A DNA stretch of 27,949 nt from SAT2750 sp964476375 (GCA_964476375.1 CAYYZW010000019.1:1-27949), one strand, 5' to 3'. Shown: positions 1-8,146, numbered from the stretch's first letter. A program made the numbers and translations. Notes: a model not told the origin generated them from the letters alone.

Positions 1-243
1 GTCCTGCTCGGTATCCTGAACATCGCCTATGCCGCCAGTCTGAAACGTTTTGCGTCGGGCCTGGTTCGAATCAGGTCATCGATGGGCCTGGTTGCAGCCA
101 ACGTGGCCATTCCCAGCGGCCTGTTCCTGGCGGGCCTGTTCCTGCACGACAACCGGCCAGGGACAGGTTTGTTGCTTTTCTCCATTGGTGCCCTGCTCCT
201 GCTCAGCTCCCTTGTCCTCCTGGCTGGATCCGCTCGCCAATGA
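1..243 (+). CDS. C-terminal part of a membrane protein of unknown function (5' end outside window)
   Basis: The reading frame is open from the first base and closes at TGA 241-243, giving the last 80 residues of a protein that starts upstream. The visible part has two clearly hydrophobic stretches, roughly residues 28-47 and 55-76, separated by a short polar loop (His-Asp-Asn-Arg-Pro). A basic segment (Lys-Arg, then Arg residues) precedes the first stretch. This fits two membrane helices at the C-terminus of an integral inner-membrane protein. No family motif is visible, so no function is given. It converges on the C25 peptidase gene with a gap of about 20 bp and no obvious terminator hairpin. 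Confidence 0.6.
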   Translation, partial: VLLGILNIAYAASLKRFASGLVRIRSSMGLVAANVAIPSGLFLAGLFLHDNRPGTGLLLFSIGALLLLSSLVLLAGSARQ

Positions 244-265
244 TCGGAGATGACTGGCCGCTGAA

Positions 266-1843
266 CTAGTTGTCCGCTATCGGGCGAATGTAAAGTGATG
301 AGGCACCGGTTGCCCAACCACCACGGCCCTCCAGTACGACCCTTACCGAACAGGCTCCCTGGGCTGCTGCTGGAATCGGGATCTGGATGGTGCAGGGTGA
401 CTCCCGGACTCGAAGCTGCTGATTCCACCAGCGTGGATCGTTTGCCCGCTTGTAGACGTCCTCGAAATCAGCCAGCCAGTTGTCGTTGTCCTGGTAACGG
501 GTCCTCTGGGGTGGTGGAAAAGTCAACTGGCCAGGATGGCTGTTTAACTCCACCCGCATCCGACCTGCAAAGGGGATCGATGTCCGCACGATAAGGGTCT
601 CCCCTGCCTCCGCCGACGAGGGGCAGGTGATCTCCAGTGGCTGGGGGTAGGGGAGACGCAGGAGAGGATCTCCAAGAAGATTGAAAAGAGAGAGATGTTC
701 CCTCAGTTCGTTATCGAGCGTGTGGGTGCTGGGGGAGAGTGTTCTTGCCATCACGTCGATCAGCCGCCTCTGTGCGGTTCGGTTGGCCGGTTCCTGCAAC
801 ACCATCTCTCGCTTGGCGTGCAGGATCACCTCTCCGATGGTCTGGCAGCTTTCATCGAAAACCTGTCGCAGGAGGGACTCTCCCATGACCGCCATCGCAT
901 AGGGCATAGTGACTCGAGAGCCCCCGTAGACGGCAATTGGGCCATGCTGCAGGTGAAGTAACTGCTCACCCAAAGATGGCTCCTTGCCGTCATAGGCGGC
1001 GGTATAACAAGCCAGGAAAATAGCGATGGGCGGTTCCCCCCGGCAGTTCACCCTGTCCAGGTCCCCGCTGTTGAGGATGTGATAAGTTTTCCCGGGTACC
1101 ACTACGCGGTCCAGGGACTGCTTGCTTCCGTGTCCAAGGTAAACCCAGAACAGGGATCCCTGGTTCAGGTGATCCAGCGTGTGCCGGTGAAACTGTCGAG
1201 GATCAGGGCAGTAGGGGCTTCGCCAGCTCCCATAGGTCATGGTGCTCCGGTAGGTTGCCGGAATTCGCGCACCGAGTAACTGCCCGGTGGCTGTCTCAAT
1301 CGCCTTGTCGGCCAGAAGTCCAAACCCACCCATCCCGGCGATGAAGTGAACCTTCGATTGCCCATCTGAATATCGTCGCGACTTTTCATACTGGATCACT
1401 CGCTGCAGGAACCGGGAGAGGTCCGTCGCATTCGTGACTGGAATTCTTCCCACGGCAATATCCGGAATGCCGTCAGCATCCAGGTCGGCGAACGGGTTGT
1501 CGGTGGGGATTTCCGGTTCGGAACCATAGTGGACGACGACCCTGGCCGGAATCTCGTGGGTCGGGATTCCGGGGATGGACGAGAATTCCGGAACAGGGGT
1601 ATCCCCTACCAGAACCAGCCAGCGAATCGGGTGGATTTCTGCCTGCAGGCGGATCTGTCGCGAGATCGCTCTCGCATCACCAGCAGGAGCGACGACTGCG
1701 AGTTGATGTCCCTGGTTCTGGCGATGGCGTACCCAGGAACCAAGGGCCTGCTGCAGGGGTTCCGGGCAGACGACAAGTGTATCAGCTGCCGGGACCGTGG
1801 CGGAAAGGAAGAGGGCAACGGTGAAAAATGCAATCGAACGCAT
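266..1843 (-). CDS. Secreted C25 (gingipain-like) cysteine peptidase
   Basis: The protein has 525 residues. Residues 1-20 form a Sec signal peptide (Met-Arg-Ser, a hydrophobic core, then Ala-Ala before Asp21). The catalytic domain shows the peptidase C25 pattern: a conserved acidic segment at about 117-134 (Asp-Ala-Asp-Gly-Ile-Pro-Asp-Ile-Ala-Val-Gly-Arg), the catalytic His238 in YLGHGS and the catalytic Cys279 in FLACY. The last 110 or so residues look like a beta-rich Ig-like domain, as found after the catalytic domain of gingipains. The frame stays open upstream into the tRNA gene, so I chose the ATG at 1841-1843, which sits directly before the signal peptide. There is no long propeptide and no recognisable sorting domain, so activation and final location (periplasm or secreted) are unclear. 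It lies 54 bp downstream of tRNA-Gly on the same strand and may share its transcript. The family call is firm; the substrate is unknown. Confidence 0.85.
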   Translation of the reverse strand: MRSIAFFTVALFLSATVPAADTLVVCPEPLQQALGSWVRHRQNQGHQLAVVAPAGDARAISRQIRLQAEIHPIRWLVLVGDTPVPEFSSIPGIPTHEIPARVVVHYGSEPEIPTDNPFADLDADGIPDIAVGRIPVTNATDLSRFLQRVIQYEKSRRYSDGQSKVHFIAGMGGFGLLADKAIETATGQLLGARIPATYRSTMTYGSWRSPYCPDPRQFHRHTLDHLNQGSLFWVYLGHGSKQSLDRVVVPGKTYHILNSGDLDRVNCRGEPPIAIFLACYTAAYDGKEPSLGEQLLHLQHGPIAVYGGSRVTMPYAMAVMGESLLRQVFDESCQTIGEVILHAKREMVLQEPANRTAQRRLIDVMARTLSPSTHTLDNELREHLSLFNLLGDPLLRLPYPQPLEITCPSSAEAGETLIVRTSIPFAGRMRVELNSHPGQLTFPPPQRTRYQDNDNWLADFEDVYKRANDPRWWNQQLRVRESPCTIQIPIPAAAQGACSVRVVLEGRGGWATGASSLYIRPIADN

Positions 1844-1897
1844 CAAGCGGTAAGTCCCCGACTGACTCGTTGCCCCCTCTGGACCGGGGGGAAAAGA

Positions 1898-1967
1898 GCG
1901 GGTGAAGGGAATCGAACCCTCGTGATTGGCTTGGGAAGCCAACGCTCTACCATTGAGCTACACCCGC
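1898..1967 (-). tRNA. tRNA-Gly (anticodon CCC)
   Basis: Read on the minus strand, 70 nt fold into a full cloverleaf. The acceptor stem GCGGGTG/CACCCGC pairs at all 7 positions, the D stem is GCTC/GAGC, and the anticodon stem TTGGC/GCCAA pairs perfectly around loop TTCCCAA. The T stem GAGGG/CCCTT (one G-U) carries loop TTCGATT. Anticodon CCC reads the glycine codon GGG. No CCA is encoded: the next bases are TCTTTTC, so CCA must be added after transcription. It lies between the divergent esterase gene and the C25 peptidase gene. Confidence 0.97.
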
Positions 1968-2009
1968 CTGTGGGGGGCACAGGAAATTATCCGTGCCGCC
2001 ACTGTGACT

Positions 2010-2038
2010 ATTATTTGTCTTTGCCAGGCTTTGTGCAA
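2010..2038 (-). promoter_or_regulatory. Candidate sigma70-type promoter for tRNA-Gly (and possibly the C25 peptidase gene)
   Basis: On the minus strand TTGCAC (2038-2033) is followed, 17 bp later, by AATAAT (2015-2010). The -10 matches the consensus at 5 of 6 positions and the -35 at 3 of 6. Transcription would start near 2003, leaving a 5' leader of about 36 nt before the tRNA. A second -10-like GATAAT at 1991-1986 has no matching -35. Confidence 0.35.
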
Positions 2039-2085
2039 TCGACCCCTTCTTCTGCAGCCGGTGTTTCTTTTCCCTGCCACAGGTC

Positions 2086-2094
2086 TGGTATACT
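2086..2094 (+). promoter_or_regulatory. Candidate extended -10 promoter for the esterase gene
   Basis: TGGTATACT contains the extended -10 element TGn followed by TATACT (2089-2094), a 5 of 6 match to TATAAT. There is no good -35, which is usual for extended -10 promoters. The start would be near 2101, about 35 nt before the ATG at 2136. Confidence 0.4.
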
Positions 2095-2135
2095 GCGCTG
2101 GCAGACGGCCCTCCATCGTATTTCATGTCTTGCCT

Positions 2136-3725
2136 ATGAGGATCCTTCCTGTGACTCGCCACATCTCGTCAATTTCCATCCTCTCGATTGCCATGCTTGT
2201 CATCGGCTGGCCAGGTAACGCAATGCTGAAAGGCCAGGAAAGAAAGGCCTCCACGAGTTCTATCCAGGTGCAATTACCAGCGTCTGCAGGGAAAAGTGCC
2301 GTCTCGGGACGGCTCTTCGTTCTCACCTCCCAGCGTGATGGCCGTGAACCTCGATTTGGACCTGACTGGTTTGGGCCGGAGCCATTTTTTGGCGTGGAAG
2401 TAAAGAACTGGCAGCCCGGGACGACAATCACAATCGATGACCGGGCAGATGGATTCCCAGGAAAGCTTTCGGAACTGCCCTCGGGAGAATACCATCTGCA
2501 GGCGCTTTTGGATCAGGATTTTTACCACTCCCATCCGAACGACGGTGTGGGGAATCTCTACAGTGATTCGGTCCAGATCCGGTGGCAGCTGCCGGAGAGA
2601 AAGAAAAACCGGGAAGGTCTTTCTTCACTCACGCTGATTCTGGATAAGGAGATCGAAGCCCGAGTATTTCCAGCGTCGAAATGGGCGCACGAGTTGAAGA
2701 TCCCCAGTCCCCGGCTCTCCCTGTTCCACGGACGTGACGTGTTGCAGGCAGCCGCGGTGATCCTGCCGCCGTCCTATGAGGCGATGCCGGAGCGTCGTTA
2801 CCCGGTACTCTACGTGGTCTCCGGGTTTGGGGGAGTTTACCAGCAGATGGCATCTCGATATCGCAATGGCTCTCCCCCTGCCGGGGAAGGAGAGACAGAG
2901 TTTATCCGGGTATTGCTTGACGGGCAGTGTAAATGGGGGCACCACGTTTATGCGGATAGCGCCACCAATGGCCCCAGGGGAGCAGCCCTGGTCAAGGAAC
3001 TGGTTCCGGCGGTTGATTGTCGTTACCGTACGGTGGCTGCATCGACGGCCCGGTTCGTTGGCGGGCACAGTTCCGGTGGCTGGTCCTCGCTCTGGCTTCA
3101 GGTCAATTACCCGGAGACTTTTGGTGGCGTCTGGAGTACCTCTCCCGACCCGGTGGATTTTCGCGACTACCAGCAGGTGAACCTGTACGCCAACCCGCCA
3201 CTGAGCCTGTACACCGATCAGCAGGGGCAGCGCCGGCCGCTGGCACGGCAGGGAGAGGAGCCGGTTCTCTGGTATCCCACGTTCGGCAAGATGGATGATT
3301 GTCTCGGCCGGGGAGGCCAGCTGCGTTCCTTTGAAGCGGTCTTCAGCCCGCTCGGTGCGGATGGCCTGCCTGCCAAGCTCTGGCACCGGGTGAGCGGCCG
3401 GATTGACCCGGGCGTGGCACGAGCATGGGAGAACTATGATATCAATCTGCTGCTTCGCCGCCGCTGGCCGGATTTAAAGGATTCCCTGGCCGGCAAGATC
3501 CATATCACCACGGGGGAACTTGACACGTTCTACCTGGAAGGTGCCGTCGAACAGCTGCTCGGTACGCTCAAGGAACTGGGGAGTGATGCCGAGGTCGAGG
3601 TGCTGCCCGGGAAGAACCATGGAAATGTGATCACGCCTGCGCTTCGAATTCGAGAACGCCGGCAGATGACCGCTGCCTTTGCCCGGCATCATCCGGAACA
3701 TATGAACGCAAAGATCAGTCCCTGA
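2136..3725 (+). CDS. Secreted esterase, alpha/beta hydrolase of the putative-esterase (EstD/Fes-like) family
   Basis: The protein has 529 residues with an N-terminal signal peptide (hydrophobic about residues 10-25). An N-terminal domain (about 40-180) precedes the alpha/beta-hydrolase core, where the strand with Pro-Val-Leu-Tyr-Val-Val is followed by the nucleophile elbow Gly-His-Ser312-Ser-Gly. A histidine at about 495 (Asn-His-Gly-Asn) is the likely catalytic base. This matches the PF00756-type esterases, which cleave carboxylic or feruloyl esters outside the cytoplasm. The open frame runs upstream through the tRNA, so the true start is ATG 2136 or GTG 2151. The GTG has GAGG (2138-2141) at good spacing and would remove only five residues. 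The 3' end overlaps the convergent EboE-like gene by 11 bp. The fold is clear; the substrate is not. Confidence 0.8.
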   Translation: MRILPVTRHISSISILSIAMLVIGWPGNAMLKGQERKASTSSIQVQLPASAGKSAVSGRLFVLTSQRDGREPRFGPDWFGPEPFFGVEVKNWQPGTTITIDDRADGFPGKLSELPSGEYHLQALLDQDFYHSHPNDGVGNLYSDSVQIRWQLPERKKNREGLSSLTLILDKEIEARVFPASKWAHELKIPSPRLSLFHGRDVLQAAAVILPPSYEAMPERRYPVLYVVSGFGGVYQQMASRYRNGSPPAGEGETEFIRVLLDGQCKWGHHVYADSATNGPRGAALVKELVPAVDCRYRTVAASTARFVGGHSSGGWSSLWLQVNYPETFGGVWSTSPDPVDFRDYQQVNLYANPPLSLYTDQQGQRRPLARQGEEPVLWYPTFGKMDDCLGRGGQLRSFEAVFSPLGADGLPAKLWHRVSGRIDPGVARAWENYDINLLLRRRWPDLKDSLAGKIHITTGELDTFYLEGAVEQLLGTLKELGSDAEVEVLPGKNHGNVITPALRIRERRQMTAAFARHHPEHMNAKISP

Positions 3726-4899
3726 GATCCCCGCTGTCGATTTCTGCCAGCAGTTCCGCGAACCATCTCATTTCGCGGGCAATTCCATCGGATAACTGGC
3801 CAACCTGGAGCGATTCAGGAAGAACACTCCAGGCATAGGTTTCCACCTCGAAGTGAGCCATGTCCGGATCCTTCATGACGGTCTTCAGGCACTCCCGGAT
3901 CTGGTGCTGCGAGGTGTGCAGGTGCCCGAACTGTTCCAGGTAGACGGGCACATGAAAATGGATACACCATGTTTCCTCCAGGCCGGAGGCATCGTCCACC
4001 TGGTCGAGGGCTTCAGACAGGTCCTGGTAGAAAGTGGTTGTTCCATCGCCCCGCCGAGTGGATGTCTGGTGCAGGTACCGGTGCTCGGCAAATCCGACGA
4101 GTTGGTCCAGTGCGACAACCCTGTTTTCCGGCGACAGTTCTTCAAAACGTGCCTCCACCGCCGAGGAAACCTGGACCTTTCCCACCCGGATACCGGTCTC
4201 GGAAAAACTGCGCAGGACATCGGACTGACTCTCGAACATCACGGCGGAATGGCAGACGTCATGGCAGACCCGCAGGTAGCGCAAAACCTGGTGTTCTTCC
4301 CCTCGCTTCAACAGGTGGTCCTGGAAGAATCCCAGGATGTCGCTGCTCCGCTGGAGCACACAGCCAGGTTCCGGTTCCAGGCAAAGATAGATCAAGCGGC
4401 CAGATTGATCCTCCAGTTCTGCGAGTTCCCTGGCCACGGCAACGAGGTTATCGGCGGCATGATCAAGCATCTCCTGGGATAGCGTTGGACTCCCCCAGGC
4501 GATGGGCAAAGTGGAGATGCTCCCCTCGCTCCCCGGCGGGAGCAGGTGGTCCAGGGCATGGACGAGGTGCCGCGTGTAAGTGAGCCGTTTTTCGTCCATC
4601 CAGGTGGGATGATAGACATCGTGCTTGACCACCTCCTGGTGGAAATTCCCGAAAGGGAAACCGTTCAGTGTAAAAGGGTGCAGGCCGTGCTCTCCGAGCC
4701 AGTCCCTGAATTCTTCCAGTGTCGTACCATTCTGCAGGGAGGCCGCTGCAGGGGCGGCAAGCCAGAGCCCAATTCCCATCGGACTCCCTGGTGAAAACAG
4801 CTCTTTCACACGCAGGGCGTGCTCCTGCAGGTTGGTCTTGGTGGATTCGAGGTCGGGCCCCGCATGCACATTGGTGCAGTATCCAAGTTCAGGGGGCAT
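3715..4899 (-). CDS. EboE-like metabolite-traffic protein (xylose-isomerase-like TIM barrel)
   Basis: The protein has 394 residues and no signal peptide. It starts with Leu-Gly-Tyr-Cys-Thr-Asn-Val-His, resembling the N-terminus of EboE, a sugar-phosphate-isomerase-like TIM-barrel protein of the ebo cluster, whose products are thought to move secondary-metabolite precursors to the periplasm. Likely metal-binding positions are Glu175/Glu177 (CLEPEPG), His213-Asp214 and His217 (VCHDVCH) and His314/His316 (IHFHV). No eboA, B, C, D or F lies beside it here, so it is either an orphan copy or its partners are elsewhere. The stop overlaps the end of the esterase gene, and the start is divergent from tolC. 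The match is from memory of the family; a generic TIM-barrel isomerase is the alternative. Confidence 0.65.
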   Translation of the reverse strand: MPPELGYCTNVHAGPDLESTKTNLQEHALRVKELFSPGSPMGIGLWLAAPAAASLQNGTTLEEFRDWLGEHGLHPFTLNGFPFGNFHQEVVKHDVYHPTWMDEKRLTYTRHLVHALDHLLPPGSEGSISTLPIAWGSPTLSQEMLDHAADNLVAVARELAELEDQSGRLIYLCLEPEPGCVLQRSSDILGFFQDHLLKRGEEHQVLRYLRVCHDVCHSAVMFESQSDVLRSFSETGIRVGKVQVSSAVEARFEELSPENRVVALDQLVGFAEHRYLHQTSTRRGDGTTTFYQDLSEALDQVDDASGLEETWCIHFHVPVYLEQFGHLHTSQHQIRECLKTVMKDPDMAHFEVETYAWSVLPESLQVGQLSDGIAREMRWFAELLAEIDSGDLRD

Positions 4900-5023
4900 G
4901 GAATTTCCATCAGGGGCGGGGTTGAATGTCTGTCAGGCGTCATTAAAAAGCCTTGTTTTCTAACTGTCAAATGGCCTCCCGGTGTTCCAGTGAGGGATCC
5001 ACCCCTGCACTAATCCGCCTCAT

Positions 5024-5041
5024 CGTCATAACCGTCATAAC
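5024..5041 (+). repeat. Tandem 9-bp direct repeat CGTCATAAC upstream of tolC
   Basis: CGTCATAAC occurs twice without spacer (5024-5032 and 5033-5041), followed by CGATATAGATTAT. The repeat lies in the 218-bp region between the divergent EboE-like and tolC-like genes. It could be a regulator half-site pair or simple repetition. TATAGAT just after it resembles a -10 but has no good -35. Confidence 0.35.
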
Positions 5042-5117
5042 CGATATAGATTATGAGTCTCTGTTTCATGGTTTCTTGCGACGTGGATTTCGTTTGCCTG
5101 TTCGACAGACACCCGCG

Positions 5118-6341
5118 ATGGTTTTTCTGATGCTGCTGGTACTGCCGGTATGGGGACTCCATGCGCAGCCGCCGCGGGGACTCTCGCTACCTGACCTTGA
5201 GCGAATGGCCCGGGAAAACAACCCGCTGATGCGTATCGCAAGGTTGCGTGTGGATGCAACCGACGGGCAACGTCTGCAGGCCGGGCTCTATCCGAACACA
5301 CAGGTTGGATACCACGCGACCGAGGTGGGAATCCTGGGGACCACCGGTGCCCAGGGGTTTTTCCTGCGACAACAGTTTCCCAATTCGGCCAAGCGCAAGC
5401 TGGACATGGCCGTGGCGGACCAAGCGGTGGAACGTTCCCGGTTTGACGCCGAGTCCATGGAAGCACGAGTTCTGAACGATGTCCGGTTACGGTTCTATGA
5501 AGCCCTTGTGGCCCGCAGCCAGGTGCAACTGGCAACCGACCTGGTGAGCATCAGTGACCGGGCAACCGTGGCAAGCAAGACGCTGCTGGAAGCAGAACGG
5601 GTTGGTGAGAACGTGCTCCTGCTGGCCGAACTGGAGCTGGAGAAAACCCGCATCCTGCTGGATAACGCGACCAACCAGCAGTACGAGGCCTGGCGAAGAT
5701 TGTGTGCCTCGGTGGGAGTGGATGACCTGGATATCAACACCCTGGTAGGGAGCCTTGAGGTTCTGCCTGGTTCCATGGGCTGGCAACAGATCCATGGTGT
5801 GGTGATGCGGGAAAGTCCGGAACTTGCTGCTGCCCATGCCAGCGTCGCGCAGTGGAAACTGGCTGTTGAACGGGCCGAGAAAGAGGTGAAAGCGGATTAT
5901 GACGTGATGCTCAGCCTGCGTCACCAGAACATGACATCCGACGATATTGGCAATATCCAGGTGGGCTTCCCGATTCCCTTCCTCAACAAGAACCAGGGGA
6001 ACATCCAGGCTGCCCGGGCGAACCGGATAGCGGCCGAGCAGCGGGTGAGGCAGGTCGAGCTGCGTTTGACCGATCAGCTGGCGACTGCCTACCGGTACTA
6101 TGCCAGCGCACGACAACAGGTGGAACGTTACCAGCACCAGTTGATTCCCCGGGCAGAACGCTCGATTCAGCTGGTTCAGCAGGGATACCAGCATGGCCAG
6201 ATTGATTACCTGACACTGCTTAGCACCCAGCGCACTTATTTTCAGATCCGCGTGGAGTACCTGCAGTCCCTTTCCCAGCTTCACCAGAACGCGATTCTCC
6301 TCAAGGGACGGATGCTTTCTGGCAGCCTTCAGCAGCGTTAA
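5118..6341 (+). CDS. TolC-family outer-membrane efflux protein
   Basis: With this start the protein has 407 residues. A short hydrophobic leader (Met-Val-Phe-Leu-Met-Leu-Leu-Val, cleavage after His-Ala) is followed by two halves of long amphipathic helices typical of TolC/CusC. Heptad-rich stretches lie near residues 70-160 and 270-390, and the Leu-x-Asp-Leu-Glu-x-Met-Ala start is usual for the family. It would form the outer-membrane channel of a tripartite exporter, and the rest of such an exporter follows directly downstream. The start is uncertain: TTG 5076 in frame would add an arginine-rich n-region, which suits a signal peptide better, and the open frame extends to 4953. None of these starts has a convincing ribosome-binding site. 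A promoter-like site lies between it and the next gene, so the downstream genes may also be transcribed alone. Confidence 0.85.
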   Translation: MVFLMLLVLPVWGLHAQPPRGLSLPDLERMARENNPLMRIARLRVDATDGQRLQAGLYPNTQVGYHATEVGILGTTGAQGFFLRQQFPNSAKRKLDMAVADQAVERSRFDAESMEARVLNDVRLRFYEALVARSQVQLATDLVSISDRATVASKTLLEAERVGENVLLLAELELEKTRILLDNATNQQYEAWRRLCASVGVDDLDINTLVGSLEVLPGSMGWQQIHGVVMRESPELAAAHASVAQWKLAVERAEKEVKADYDVMLSLRHQNMTSDDIGNIQVGFPIPFLNKNQGNIQAARANRIAAEQRVRQVELRLTDQLATAYRYYASARQQVERYQHQLIPRAERSIQLVQQGYQHGQIDYLTLLSTQRTYFQIRVEYLQSLSQLHQNAILLKGRMLSGSLQQR

Positions 6342-6354
6342 CACCGTGGGAGGC

Positions 6355-6380
6355 GAGAATTCCCTTGACCTTTAATTCTC
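6355..6380. promoter_or_regulatory. Inverted repeat GAGAATT-N12-AATTCTC around the -35 box (candidate operator)
   Basis: Perfect 7-bp arms at 6355-6361 and 6374-6380 flank 12 bp that contain TTGACC, the -35 of the promoter listed next. The position is what a repressor or activator site would have. As RNA it could also form a weak hairpin after tolC, but no T-run follows, so a rho-independent terminator is unlikely. Confidence 0.4.
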
Positions 6381-6394
6381 TCGCTGCGTACTAT
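6365..6394 (+). promoter_or_regulatory. Candidate sigma70-type promoter of the exporter operon
   Basis: TTGACC (6365-6370) and TACTAT (6389-6394) are separated by 18 bp. The elements match consensus at 5 of 6 and 5 of 6 positions. The start would be near 6401, about 32 nt before the ATG at 6433. It would serve the Cys-rich protein and the ABC exporter genes behind it. Confidence 0.5.
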
Positions 6395-6432
6395 TAGCTA
6401 GATCGTGAAGTCCATTCAAGAGTGAAGAGTTG

Positions 6433-6819
6433 ATGATTTCCAGCATCCAGAAATTTATGCTTGTCCTCCTCGTTGGCGGATTTCCGGCACTTCTCAGCAT
6501 GGGGATCACTCCCTGCTGTACGGATGTGACGAGCAGCGTAAACCTGTCCTGCTGCTGTCATTCCCAGGACCTGGAAACGCCGGGGAGTGGAAATTCTCTC
6601 CCTCGGGACGACCACGGTACCTGCCTTTGCAATCTTGGATTTTTTGCGATCCAGGTCTCCAGTGTCATGGAGGCTCCAGGTCTGACGGGATCGTCTCTTG
6701 ACCTTTTCAGCTGGAATAAACGAGTTCCCCTCCAAGTTTCACTCCTTGGTGAGCGTGCCAGTGGCTGTTATTGCGCTGGACGTATGCTGCGAGTGCAGCT
6801 CTCTTCGCTGCTCTGCTAG
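6433..6819 (+). CDS. Small Cys-rich secreted protein of unknown function
   Basis: The protein has 128 residues. It starts with a signal-like hydrophobic segment (about residues 8-25) followed by clustered cysteines: Cys-Cys, then Cys-Cys-Cys-His, then Cys-Leu-Cys, and near the C-terminus Cys-Tyr-Cys and a final Cys. GAAGAG just before the ATG could act as ribosome-binding site. Cys/His-rich secreted proteins in front of efflux genes (for example DUF2946-type proteins of metal-efflux operons) suggest metal or thiol handling, but I do not see a family match here, so this is inference. The C-terminal third is less convincing as protein: another frame at 6771 is also open, so a frameshift near 6700-6760 is possible. 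It lies between the tolC-like gene and the first FtsX permease gene. Confidence 0.5.
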   Translation: MISSIQKFMLVLLVGGFPALLSMGITPCCTDVTSSVNLSCCCHSQDLETPGSGNSLPRDDHGTCLCNLGFFAIQVSSVMEAPGLTGSSLDLFSWNKRVPLQVSLLGERASGCYCAGRMLRVQLSSLLC

Positions 6820-6904
6820 TTCTTCTCCCGACACTCGATCGTTCCATGCCGACGATGATGCTGGCATGGTGTGTTGTCAGTAGGAGTTTTTTTCTGGTCA
6901 GCAG

Positions 6905-8074
6905 ATGGTGTGTGCTGGTTTTTTACCGTGGGAATACGGGGTGCGGAACCTCTTTCGTCGACCGCTGCGCAGTGGTTTGACCTGGCTTGGTCTGAGTACC
7001 TCGTGCCTGTTAATCCTCGTGGTGGTTGGTTTCATCCGGGGCCTGGAAAAAACGCTTAAGGTTAGTGGCGAGGAGAACGTGGCGATCGTGCTGGCACTTG
7101 GCATGGGGGAGAACGTCGAGTACTCCTCGATCCCGATGAGAACCTCCGACCTGTTACGTGCAGAAGTTGACGAGATTCGCCGTCGCGAGGGGCGGGCTTA
7201 CGTGTCGCCGGAACTCTACCTGGGGACCCAGATCCATGTGGAAGGCCAGCCAGGGGAAACACTGGGCCTGGTTCGTGGGGTGACCCATCCCGTGCTGCTG
7301 GTGAGACGCCAGGTGAGTATCCTGGCCGGGACCTGGCCGGGACCGAACGAGATCCTGGTTGGCCGGCTGGCAGCCGCCAAACTGGGTGCCGAGGATAGTG
7401 AGCTGGCGATTGGCAAGAGTATTGAACTCGAGGGCCGACGCTGGACCATCAGCGGGCTGTTTTCTGCAGGAGGGTCGGTCTTTGAATCGGAACTCTGGTG
7501 CCGGCTTGATGACCTGCAACAGGCAATGAAACGACAGGACCTGAGTATCGTGGCGGTGACCTGCCAGAGCAGCAGGGATGTTCGGCAGGTGAATGCTTTC
7601 TGCAAACGTCGTCTCGACCTGGAACTTCAATCGATGCGTGAGACCGATTACTACGGCGCACTCCAGAGTGACTATGGACCGGTGCGGATGCTTGCCTGGC
7701 TGATGGTCCTGCTGGTTTCCGGTGCCGGTGTCTTTGCCGGTCTCAATACGATGTACGGTGCAGCCCTTGGGCGTATCCGGGAGATGGCCACGCTCCAGAC
7801 CCTTGGGTTCGGACGGGCAGCGATCGTGGTCAGCCTGGTCCAGGAAGGCCTGCTGCTGGGGATGGCCGGGGCTGTCACGGCGACCCTGTTTGCCATGGCC
7901 TTTGTGCATGGGCTGGCGGTTCGATTCACCATGGGGGCGTTCCAGCTGGATATTGACAGCATGGCGATTCTTGTCGGCTGCGGTACGGGAATGATGCTGG
8001 GTATTCTCGGTGCCTTGCCACCGGCCTGGCGGGCACTGAGCCTGCCAGTCGCACACGGGCTCAAGGCAGTTTAA
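6905..8074 (+). CDS. ABC transporter permease, FtsX/MacB type (first subunit)
   Basis: The protein has 389 residues. An N-terminal helix (about 22-45, after the usual Arg-Asn-Leu-Phe-Arg-Arg-Pro-Leu-Arg segment) is followed by a periplasmic MacB-type core domain of about 200 residues. Three C-terminal helices (about 258-285, 307-332 and 348-375) follow, with the FtsX-domain motif Arg-Ile-Arg-Glu-Met-Ala-Thr-Leu-Gln-Thr-Leu-Gly-Phe. These proteins do not pump across the membrane by themselves; they use ATP-driven shape changes to push periplasmic substrate through a TolC channel or to work on lipoproteins. TAG at 6881-6883 limits the start, and ATG 6905 is the first ATG after it. The operon has a second, different FtsX permease, so the two probably form a heterodimer with one ATPase. 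Confidence 0.88.
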   Translation: MVCAGFLPWEYGVRNLFRRPLRSGLTWLGLSTSCLLILVVVGFIRGLEKTLKVSGEENVAIVLALGMGENVEYSSIPMRTSDLLRAEVDEIRRREGRAYVSPELYLGTQIHVEGQPGETLGLVRGVTHPVLLVRRQVSILAGTWPGPNEILVGRLAAAKLGAEDSELAIGKSIELEGRRWTISGLFSAGGSVFESELWCRLDDLQQAMKRQDLSIVAVTCQSSRDVRQVNAFCKRRLDLELQSMRETDYYGALQSDYGPVRMLAWLMVLLVSGAGVFAGLNTMYGAALGRIREMATLQTLGFGRAAIVVSLVQEGLLLGMAGAVTATLFAMAFVHGLAVRFTMGAFQLDIDSMAILVGCGTGMMLGILGALPPAWRALSLPVAHGLKAV

Positions 8075-8146
8075 GGAACACGATTTCAATTCAGAAATAT
8101 TTTTCCACGTCCAGTGACACTTAACGAAACGAATGGAGTAAACAAA

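Noticed and set aside
1874..1890. Hairpin-like CCCCC...GGGGG sequence next to tRNA-Gly as a terminator
   Set aside because: The T-run lies before the hairpin in the direction of transcription, not after it, so it does not fit a rho-independent terminator.
1843..1942. Upstream extension of the C25 peptidase frame into the tRNA gene
   Set aside because: It would put coding sequence over a perfect tRNA cloverleaf and place 33 residues before a good signal peptide.
1926..2135. Upstream extension of the esterase frame through the tRNA gene
   Set aside because: It overlaps the tRNA and the likely promoter, and the signal peptide begins at or after residue 71 of the long frame.
7154..8089. A 311-codon minus-strand open frame opposite the first permease
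   Set aside because: The plus strand encodes the FtsX-type domain with membrane helices; the antisense frame is polar and lacks any motif.
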